Assembly: GCA_002699125.1 (NCBI GenBank)
Contig: PABI01000164.1
Span: 1-57,709 of the forward strand
Origin: Anaerolineaceae bacterium
GTDB taxonomy: Bacteria > Chloroflexota > Anaerolineae > Promineifilales > Promineifilaceae
Direction of reading: 5' to 3'
Length of the DNA: 57,709 nt
Under the pieces are notes generated by a model that saw only the letters and a list, made by a program, of their open reading frames with translations, was not told the origin of the DNA and searched no databases. The first letter of the stretch is position 1; each line of letters starts with the position of its first letter. Below, in pieces: positions 23,859-31,730 of this stretch. Both the position numbers and the translations under genes were made by a program.

Positions 23859-26372
23859 TTACTCCTTTGTGAGGCCGGGAATATCATCGCCTTCGTAGTT
23901 GGTTAGGGTAAAGAGGACTTTCAACAGCTGGCCAGGAGCGTCTGGCAGCACGCGGAAGTCGAGGTTGCGGTAAACGTCTTGTTCTTCTTCAGAAATATCG
24001 CCGCCGGCCAGCCAGATGAGGCCTTCGGCCGTGGCTGGTTGGCAATATTGGTAGGCGGCCATCAGTTCATCTTCGGAGGGGCAGAGCATGAGGAGAAAAC
24101 TGCCCTGGCGAACGGCCGTTGCCATCTGCTGCCATAATTGGGTGACGCGACCAATCGTTTTGTGTTGACGATGATCGTATTCCGTAATGGGCAGGCGATC
24201 CGGCTCGGTATCTTCTTCTTTGGCGTTGAAGGAGCCGAACAGTTTGTGAATCAAAATTGTGCCATTTTTCTCAGGGCAATCAGCATGATTTGCTTGTAGC
24301 TCAATGGCGAAAGATTCCCCTTTTTCTTGATACGCCTGCTCTAAATAGGTATGTTGGTTGGTGGTGTACACCATGCGCCAGGGGAGCTTGGCGGCGGCCC
24401 GGTAGAGAGACGGCCGTTTCCCCGGCGCATAATATTCGGCATGTTTTTGAATGAGCCGTTTGCGGTTGCCCATCCGGTTGATGTAAAAGGCAAACAGCTT
24501 GGTTGGTTTATCGGAAACAGAGGCAGAGATATCTACTTCCTTCATCAACTGCTGCGCCAGCTGATGATTGTTGGGCCAATCGGCATTGCGCGGCACGGCC
24601 GATCCGATAAAGAGGATGACGTTATCTTTGGCCACGTTTTCGGCCAAAAAGCGCTGTTGGGCAGTGGCCAGCATGAGGGCCGGGGCAAAAAAGCTGCTGT
24701 CTTCGGCAAAGGAGGCCTGGCTGACCGGCACCGGTTCGCGGTACATGTCGATGATGCGCTTGGATGACGACCGTTTGGCCAACATGTCCAATTCCTCACA
24801 CAACATCACGGCCGAGTGCATCGCTTGCAGCTTACGATTTTCCGAGATGTGCCGCAGCCGCACTACATTAAGCGTGCCCATCAGCTGGCTGAGCAAATAT
24901 TCCTTACGGGCGTCATCTTTTTTACTGTTGTAAGTGCTGGCATATTTATGGGCCATCTGGCGCAGGGCAAAAATAACCTCAGCCGCCTTGCGCGCATCTT
25001 TAGAGAAGGAGGGGGGCAGAATGGGCGGCTGTCCCTGCCGGTCGGCTTCCAAAAGGGCCTCTTCCAGATGCAAAAAGTCGGTCAGGCTGAGTAAAGCCAT
25101 GAGCCGGTATTTGACATCCGTTTCCAGAATAACGAAGTCGCGCAATATGTGGCTCTTAAAGGTGCGGTAAAAATCAATCAGCCAACATTTGCCCGATTCA
25201 TCAACCATGATGTTGCGCCCGGTCAGATCACCATGCGTGATGCATTTATGCACCTGCATCACACATTCTTCCTTGTGGAGGTCTAGCCAGGCAATGGGGT
25301 TCAGCACTTTGTCTTTGCCAGGGGATAATTGGATCAATTCCGCGTCGGGATCTAGTTCTGGCAGCACGATTTGAATACGGCCGATTAACTTTTTTCGCTC
25401 CAGTTGAAATGCTTCATAATACAGCATGCGTACGTCAGTCAGCACTCGTTCCGGGTTAGCAAACCAGTAACGGTACGTTTGGTCAAACAACTCACGCAAA
25501 CTGGTAATCACCGTGTTGGCTTCACTGCGATTGTAAAACTCGTCGAACTCTTTTAGGGCTACGCCCTGCTCTTCGGCAAAAGTGTAGAGTAGGGTGCCCA
25601 GGTGGCGCGAGTAGTGGACATCGGCCTGGGTGACGGCGTTGGCCGTGAGGAAATGTTTTACGTTTGCTTCGTAATGGCGCTGTTCGGTTTCTACCTTGTC
25701 TTTACGGCCGACTTTGGCTACGTAAGAGCGGCCCAAACCGCCGTTCCAGGTAGGCTGGATGCGTACCACGGCCGCCCCGGTAAGCCCTGGTTTGAGCTTG
25801 CTTACGTACAAACTGCGGGCATCGACAAATAGCTTGCCGAAGAGATCACGTACCTGCGGGGCTAATAGTTTGGTAGACGGCCGTTCCGCCATCGACCAGT
25901 TCACATCCTCCGCTACATCCTCCAGCACATTCAGTGAATCACTCACATAATCCAAAGCGAAATTAATACAAATTTTGTCTTCTTCTAGCTCTTTGATGGT
26001 GTTGACCAACTTTCTCAGGTAGCCGGCTTCCTTCATCACCAGGCGGTCTGCCTTTAAATCCCAGGCTTGCAATGTATATTTTTGATGGGCTGTGAGGACG
26101 ACTGTGGGCATCACGTCCCGTAGTTGCAGCCGCTCAATGTCTTCTAGGAGCTGCAAGCCGTCTGTATTATCAGGGTCTTCATCGACAAGGCGTATATCAA
26201 CAATAGCCAGATGAAAATGGTCGGTTTCCAGTGCCGATTTCGCCTCGACGTACGAGGTTGCCAAACGGACCACATACCCTTCCTCCTTTAACCAGCGGGT
26301 AATGGGATCATAAGAACTTTCATCGTCTTCAACAAGCAGGATGCGTAATTGATGAGTTGTCTGATCAGGCAT
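23859..26372 (-). CDS. Response regulator / APH-like kinase / SIR2-like fusion
   Basis: An 837-residue three-part protein. Residues 1-125 are a receiver with all key residues: Glu15-Asp16-Asp17, Asp59, Thr94 and Lys114. Residues about 165-410 look like an aminoglycoside-phosphotransferase-type kinase: YVAKVGRKDKVETEQRHYE with Lys220, HGDLTGRNIM with Asp382 and Asn387, and LIDFYR with Asp400. It resembles the TCAD9-type kinase-like domain of conflict systems, but I cannot confirm that. Residues about 580-835 resemble the SIR2-like family: ILFIGSAVPRNADWP, VYTTNQHTYLEQAY, LIHKLFGSFN and PITEYDH. The usual catalytic His position before LFG is Lys710, with a His one residue earlier, so NADase activity is doubtful. 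The start codon overlaps the kinase gene's stop by 8 nt, which implies coupled translation. Confidence 0.75.
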   Translation of the reverse strand: MPDQTTHQLRILLVEDDESSYDPITRWLKEEGYVVRLATSYVEAKSALETDHFHLAIVDIRLVDEDPDNTDGLQLLEDIERLQLRDVMPTVVLTAHQKYTLQAWDLKADRLVMKEAGYLRKLVNTIKELEEDKICINFALDYVSDSLNVLEDVAEDVNWSMAERPSTKLLAPQVRDLFGKLFVDARSLYVSKLKPGLTGAAVVRIQPTWNGGLGRSYVAKVGRKDKVETEQRHYEANVKHFLTANAVTQADVHYSRHLGTLLYTFAEEQGVALKEFDEFYNRSEANTVITSLRELFDQTYRYWFANPERVLTDVRMLYYEAFQLERKKLIGRIQIVLPELDPDAELIQLSPGKDKVLNPIAWLDLHKEECVMQVHKCITHGDLTGRNIMVDESGKCWLIDFYRTFKSHILRDFVILETDVKYRLMALLSLTDFLHLEEALLEADRQGQPPILPPSFSKDARKAAEVIFALRQMAHKYASTYNSKKDDARKEYLLSQLMGTLNVVRLRHISENRKLQAMHSAVMLCEELDMLAKRSSSKRIIDMYREPVPVSQASFAEDSSFFAPALMLATAQQRFLAENVAKDNVILFIGSAVPRNADWPNNHQLAQQLMKEVDISASVSDKPTKLFAFYINRMGNRKRLIQKHAEYYAPGKRPSLYRAAAKLPWRMVYTTNQHTYLEQAYQEKGESFAIELQANHADCPEKNGTILIHKLFGSFNAKEEDTEPDRLPITEYDHRQHKTIGRVTQLWQQMATAVRQGSFLLMLCPSEDELMAAYQYCQPATAEGLIWLAGGDISEEEQDVYRNLDFRVLPDAPGQLLKVLFTLTNYEGDDIPGLTKE

Positions 26373-29300
26373 CGACCAATCCCTCCTGTGCGGTAGGCTC
26401 CGTGATGATGAGCGGCAAGCTTAGGGTAAACAGAGAGCCTTCGCCCGGTTCGCTTTCCAATTGGAGCGTCCCATTATGGACTTGAGCAATGAGATAACAA
26501 TGGTAAAGTCCGACGCCGTGCATCTTGTGGACAGCATCATTTTTTGTGGAAGTGCCAAACTTGAAGACATTTTGTTGCAGATCTTTATCCATGCCGCTGC
26601 CATTGTCCCGTACTTGCAGGTGAATGTGATATTCGTCCGCCGTGGCGGTGATGGTCACTAATCCTTCACGACTATCGGGGATGGCCGTAAACGCATTGAC
26701 AAACAGATTTTTCAACAGCATTTCAATCCACAGGCTATCGGCCTGTACTTTGGGCAAATCGGGGGCTATCTCTTTGGCAATGGAAACATGGGGCGGTTTC
26801 TGTGGTTTGCTTAAATCAATAGCATCTTGAATCAATGTCGAGACGTCGATGAGCTCTGGTTTGTATTCACCGGTAAAGACAAAATCTTTCAAACGGCCGC
26901 TTATCTTATCCGTCACTCTGGCACTTTTTTGTAAATTAGCCAGCGGCGCAGAAATATCCCGATTGTTTTCATGTTTATAAGCAATCTCATCGATGAGATC
27001 GGGGAAAGCGGCAACCGCATTGTTAATATCATGGACCAAACCAGTGGCCATCATGGCGGTTTGTTTGGTTAACTCCAGCGCCTGGGCGCGGCGGAACTGG
27101 TTGGCATTTTTAACCGCCAGAGCCACATGTTTGGCCAAAGTTTTCAGCACTTCCTCATCATCCGTTGTAAACGCCGCCAATTGATCGCTTTCCACAACCA
27201 AAATAAAAGTAACAATATCATCAATAATGATAGGGACGGCAATTTCTGATTTGGTAGAAGGAATTGCCGGAATGTAATCCATATCCTGGCTGACGTCAGG
27301 AACATTGCTCAACGTTTTGGTTTCCAACACGCGTCCGGCAACGCCGCGCCGCTTGCTCAATTGGGTACGAAACGTCTCTTCTTCCATCAGGGGCACATCG
27401 ACCCGGTAAAATTGCTGGGTATTGGCCGTGACGGCCACTTCATCCCGGTCGCCAAGATGCTCAACGATGCAAGCATTTGTAGCTTTGGGAAATGCTTCCA
27501 GAACCTCTTGCATCAGGTTGCGGAAGATGAGGTCAGTTTCCACACTGGCGCTAATAATGGGCGTGATGCGTGAGACGGTTTCCAGCCGGTGCTGCCGCTG
27601 TTTGGCCTCTGTATGCAGGCGGGCTCGCAAAATTGCCAGGGCCGCCAGCTGGGCAAACAGCTCCAGCGTACCGCGATCGGCTTCGCCAAACTTGTTCTGA
27701 AATTTATAGCCAAAAAACATACAGCCGACATGGTTGCTGCCCACTTCCAGGGGGAAGATGGCCGTGGCACGATATTGATTGGCATAAGGAAATGCAGAGC
27801 GTAGTTGCGGCACTTTGGCTTTATCCATATCCCCGACAAATTTGCGACTGGAAAGCTGCCAGGCAGCCTGCACCAGCGGTGGCTTTTCTTCCAGGGGGGT
27901 GGCAACGGCCGTTGCCACATTGCTAGAAATAGTGGTCACAACATACCGTTCTGTTTCCGGGTCTTGATGGTACACAGCAATACCATCCACCGCCTGCAGC
28001 GCATTGAGCGCCTGGGTGATGATTGCCGCCAGCAGCCGTTCCAGGTTGGCTTCGTCGGCCAGCTGCTGTGACAGACTGCGCAGCTCGCGCAGGGTACGGT
28101 TTCGATCCGCCTGCTCCAGATTGAGCGCCAATCGGCCGGCCAATTTCTCCAGAAAGTGTCTGTGCCCTTTGGTGAGGCCCTGTCGCTGTGGGCTTTCCAG
28201 ATACAGGATTGCCAGCGGATTGCCCGTCACCTTAACGGGGATAGCCAGGCCGCAGCGGGATTCTGTATAAAAACGAAAGCGGAAATCACCCGTTTCCAGT
28301 CGTCCGGCGTTGGTTTCTAGCTGGCTTTGCCCCTGGGTGTAGGCTTGTTCGATAAGGCCGCCGGGCAGGCTGTCGATATGTCGCGTGTGCAGCTTGCCGG
28401 TTGAAAGCAGATGATACACGCCCCAGGCGCCTTTGGGTTCATCCCGAATAAGGAAAACACGAGGGGCATTGGTGTATTCTTGCACCCGGCGCAGCGCCAG
28501 CAAAATGGCGTTTTCAATGGCCCCATCGGCGCGAAAATACATGCTGCTGAAGACCTGGTCCAGGCTTTTTTGCTCCAGGTTGCGCAGCTGCAAGTTTTGC
28601 TGCACCTGCTGATAGCTGCGCGCCCCGGGCAAGGCGATAGCGGCAAAGTTGGCAAATACTTCCAAAACGGTTTGCTGCTCGTTGGTGAGCTGATGCGGAT
28701 GCATCCAGTTGAGGTAGAGCAGCCCCACCGGCGCGGCGGCAGAGCCTAGCCGAATGCCCACAAAGGCGCGTACGCCCTCGCGGGACAAAAAAGTGCTGGT
28801 GTCCAGGCAGAGGCGCAGTCGGGAGGGGACGGCCGTTTGCACATCGGGAACAGCAACCATGCCTTGCTGCAAGATGAGGTGCGCCATTCCCTGAGTGGGA
28901 CGCGGTTTGTCAGTGGGGGCAATGACGGTGCGGGTGCCAACGGCCGTTACATCTTTTGGCTCGTAGCGATAGCTGTTGCCGTCAGGCAAAGTTTGAACGG
29001 GATAAACCACCACGCTGTCGGCCTGGAACAAATCTTTAGCCGAGAGAACAACGGACTCCAAAAGCTCAACCACAGATTGGGTGACCTGATTATTGAGCGT
29101 TTCTTCAATTTCCAGCAGCTTGCGCCAGCTGTTGGTGCGCTGCCGTTCCACAACCAGGGCGCGGGCATTTTCCAACACCAGGGCAACCTGATTGACAAAA
29201 GTTTGCAGCAGCTGAAACTGCTCCTGGCTAATGTCCTGGGCAGAAAATTTATTATCGACGTAAAGAATGCCGTAGGTATGCTCACCAGTTGTGAGTGGAA

Positions 29301-31410
29301 TTAAGGCAAATTCGGCGGGCGCTTCAATGGCGGCAGCCAGGGTTGGCGGCAATCCCTGGCGGGGCAGCTGGCTGTTGCTAAGCAGGGCTTCGCTGGTTTG
29401 CAGCTGCGTTAGCAGCAGGTCTGGCGTGGGGGCATAAAGCGGCAAGCGCAGCCGTTTGAGTGCTTTTTGTAAGGGAGAATCGCCAGTGTGGGAAACGGCC
29501 GTTTCTATCAAAGCCGTTTCGGGGGGGTGTTGCAGCCAAATTTGCCGCTCTAGTTCGGCATTTTCCTGCGTGAGTTGGCCGACGGCAAAGCTGGGCTGTA
29601 AACATTGCTCATTTTCATTGAGCATGAACAGGACCGCCCGATTCAGGTCCAATCCATAAGGAGAAGTGATGCCGTTTAAGGCTAACTGCAAAATACGTGT
29701 TTCCGGCCACTCGCGATGATTCAACATCTCTGTAAGCATCCCGTTCAGTCGGTTGAGCTTGGTGGCGCGCACCTCCGCTTCATTGAGCAAATTAGCATAT
29801 GCTTCTCGATCTTCAATGATTTGCGCTGCTTGCTGCAAGAAGCTCACCAACTGCTTGACCTCATCCTGGCGCTGGTAAGGGGAATGCTGAGAAATTAGCT
29901 TGCCTAAGGAAACCAGCCCTACAGGTGTGCCCGGCTTTAGTTCTGTACGCAGCGGAATGAGCAGGCGCAGCTCTTTTTGCACCGGCACGATGGTGTAATT
30001 TGCGCCGTTAAGCGCCTGCATTTCCGGCCGATGCGGATTGTTTATTTCTCGCTCGCTCTCGGCTTCGTTGGGCTGGGGATGAAACAGGGTGAGTTTGCTT
30101 TCTTGCCAGGCGTAGAGGTGCAGATCGCTTTCGGGGAAGGCGGCATCGAGACCTTGTGCCAGGCTGGTGAAGGCGCTGTAGCCATTTTCACTGGCGTGCA
30201 TGGCGTTGAGAACGGCCGTAAACAAAGCCGGCCGAATGTGCGTTTGGCCCTCATTAAAAGCCCGTCCCAAATAGGTGAACGCGTTTTGCCAACGGCCGTT
30301 CACCGCATAAAAGCCACCAACACGTGCCGGATTTAAATGTTTTTGCAGCAGCTGTGCCCAAATATTGTTCTTAATGAAATACTGGTCCGCTTCGCGCTCA
30401 AAGATACCGCATAAATCGAGCGAATTGGGGAACTCAGTGAGCTGCATGGGCAGCTGGCTCACTGGAATTGCGCCGTGCTCCAACATTAAAAGGGTGCTGT
30501 GCAGTAAATTGGTATCTCCGTCAACCTGGCGCAAAATATCTTCGATTTTGTCATTGGGAGGATTGCTCAAAAAACTGTCAATGGCATCGGCCACCCGCGG
30601 CGAGGTTAGCTTCTTATGGCCACGTCGTTCCATTTGCTTCAGGCAAATGCCTAAAATGCGCTCAATGAGGAACAAATCGCCGCCGGCTTGCTTGAACAAC
30701 GTCTCGAAACCATGCGGGCACGGCTCAATTTCAGCGCGCTGGCAGGCCGCCAGGCCAAAAGCGTCTCGTTCTAAAGTATCTAAATCACGAATCCAAACCA
30801 GCTCGGAGACTTTGAGGAAGCGGGTGGGGGTCACGCCGCCATTCTGGTTCAGGTGCAGCGAGCCGCCAATGATCGCCTGAAATTTAGCACTGCCGTGGGG
30901 AGATACGGCCGTGTACAAATCGGCCAATGTATTTAATAAAGAGAGCACGACATTGGGCGGTGCGGCGTTTAAATTATCAACAAACAAAACCAGCGGCCGC
31001 TCCAGCCGCCGGATCATCATCTCCATCGCCTCGCGGAATTCACGGGCCGTTTGCATGAGTTCAGCCGGAACGGCCGTATCCATGGGGAACAGTTCCTGGT
31101 GCAAACGGCCGTACAGCCCGGCATACATATCGGCTTCGCTGAGCAGCAGCAAGTCGGTAGAAAGCTTGGCAATAAAGCTTTGTTCCCGCAGATGAGGTAA
31201 ATCTTCCATGTTTAGATAATGGATATGATACATGCCGTGTTCTTGAAGCATTTGGGCGGCGGCCAACATTAAGGCACTCTTGGAACGAAAACGAGGCCCC
31301 AAAACGCGGACACAATGGCCGCCGCTTACAGCCTTAAAAATGGCCTGCAAGCAGCTGTCTTTATAAACGGGTGATGGAATTGTTTGAAGATTTGGGTAGG
31401 TTCTGTTCAT
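26365..31410 (-). CDS. AAA-like/multi-GAF sensor histidine kinase (1681 residues)
   Basis: A very large soluble sensor. Residues about 1-330 resemble an AAA-like ATPase (AAA_35 type) with a weakened P-loop GPRFRSKSAL, where the usual Gly before Lys is Ser, and a Walker B-like LVLFVDNLNAAP. About five or six GAF-type domains follow (roughly 440-555, 585-755, 790-945, 980-1115, 1150-1290, 1310-1445) with helical linkers. The kinase core is C-terminal: GLVHDINNAV with His1460, NLFVNAFTAI (N box), DNGSGMD (G1) and GVGLYHCYLIAQ (G2). It should phosphorylate the receiver of the next gene, with which it overlaps by 8 nt. No membrane segment is seen, so it probably senses cytoplasmic ligands. ATG 31410 is preceded only by a G-rich stretch. 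Confidence 0.8.
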   Translation of the reverse strand: MNRTYPNLQTIPSPVYKDSCLQAIFKAVSGGHCVRVLGPRFRSKSALMLAAAQMLQEHGMYHIHYLNMEDLPHLREQSFIAKLSTDLLLLSEADMYAGLYGRLHQELFPMDTAVPAELMQTAREFREAMEMMIRRLERPLVLFVDNLNAAPPNVVLSLLNTLADLYTAVSPHGSAKFQAIIGGSLHLNQNGGVTPTRFLKVSELVWIRDLDTLERDAFGLAACQRAEIEPCPHGFETLFKQAGGDLFLIERILGICLKQMERRGHKKLTSPRVADAIDSFLSNPPNDKIEDILRQVDGDTNLLHSTLLMLEHGAIPVSQLPMQLTEFPNSLDLCGIFEREADQYFIKNNIWAQLLQKHLNPARVGGFYAVNGRWQNAFTYLGRAFNEGQTHIRPALFTAVLNAMHASENGYSAFTSLAQGLDAAFPESDLHLYAWQESKLTLFHPQPNEAESEREINNPHRPEMQALNGANYTIVPVQKELRLLIPLRTELKPGTPVGLVSLGKLISQHSPYQRQDEVKQLVSFLQQAAQIIEDREAYANLLNEAEVRATKLNRLNGMLTEMLNHREWPETRILQLALNGITSPYGLDLNRAVLFMLNENEQCLQPSFAVGQLTQENAELERQIWLQHPPETALIETAVSHTGDSPLQKALKRLRLPLYAPTPDLLLTQLQTSEALLSNSQLPRQGLPPTLAAAIEAPAEFALIPLTTGEHTYGILYVDNKFSAQDISQEQFQLLQTFVNQVALVLENARALVVERQRTNSWRKLLEIEETLNNQVTQSVVELLESVVLSAKDLFQADSVVVYPVQTLPDGNSYRYEPKDVTAVGTRTVIAPTDKPRPTQGMAHLILQQGMVAVPDVQTAVPSRLRLCLDTSTFLSREGVRAFVGIRLGSAAAPVGLLYLNWMHPHQLTNEQQTVLEVFANFAAIALPGARSYQQVQQNLQLRNLEQKSLDQVFSSMYFRADGAIENAILLALRRVQEYTNAPRVFLIRDEPKGAWGVYHLLSTGKLHTRHIDSLPGGLIEQAYTQGQSQLETNAGRLETGDFRFRFYTESRCGLAIPVKVTGNPLAILYLESPQRQGLTKGHRHFLEKLAGRLALNLEQADRNRTLRELRSLSQQLADEANLERLLAAIITQALNALQAVDGIAVYHQDPETERYVVTTISSNVATAVATPLEEKPPLVQAAWQLSSRKFVGDMDKAKVPQLRSAFPYANQYRATAIFPLEVGSNHVGCMFFGYKFQNKFGEADRGTLELFAQLAALAILRARLHTEAKQRQHRLETVSRITPIISASVETDLIFRNLMQEVLEAFPKATNACIVEHLGDRDEVAVTANTQQFYRVDVPLMEEETFRTQLSKRRGVAGRVLETKTLSNVPDVSQDMDYIPAIPSTKSEIAVPIIIDDIVTFILVVESDQLAAFTTDDEEVLKTLAKHVALAVKNANQFRRAQALELTKQTAMMATGLVHDINNAVAAFPDLIDEIAYKHENNRDISAPLANLQKSARVTDKISGRLKDFVFTGEYKPELIDVSTLIQDAIDLSKPQKPPHVSIAKEIAPDLPKVQADSLWIEMLLKNLFVNAFTAIPDSREGLVTITATADEYHIHLQVRDNGSGMDKDLQQNVFKFGTSTKNDAVHKMHGVGLYHCYLIAQVHNGTLQLESEPGEGSLFTLSLPLIITEPTAQEGLVDA

Positions 31411-31730
31411 AACTTCTGCACCCCCCGACAGAACTACCGGGAATGCACCACTGTAAATGACAACTTAGAAATACCACTTCTGTGAATGACAAGATATCAA
31501 ACAAGAATGTTGACACAATTTGTGTACACAAACGGATCAAGGACAAAATACACAGCGGATGAAGGTTTGTTCTCCAGCCAGGATCGTAACCAACGTGCCG
31601 TATGTCTATTCTAGGTGTAAGCCAGGGCGATGACCTGACAAAAATATGATAGAAAAATGGTTGCCAGCTAACAGAGGTGACATCCTAACGTTCGCCGCAC
31701 CCGAACGCTAAATTTCTGCAGCGCCAAATT
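31411..31730. promoter_or_regulatory. Upstream region of the kinase operon with operator-like palindromes
   Basis: A gene-free interval of 320 nt between the NACHT gene stop and the kinase start. It contains the perfect 14-bp palindrome TTTGTGTACACAAA at 31519-31532, overlapped by the imperfect ACACAATTTGTGT at 31513-31525, about 110 nt upstream of the start codon. This is a plausible repressor site or promoter region for the three-gene operon. I see no open frame with a ribosome binding site. Confidence 0.5.
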
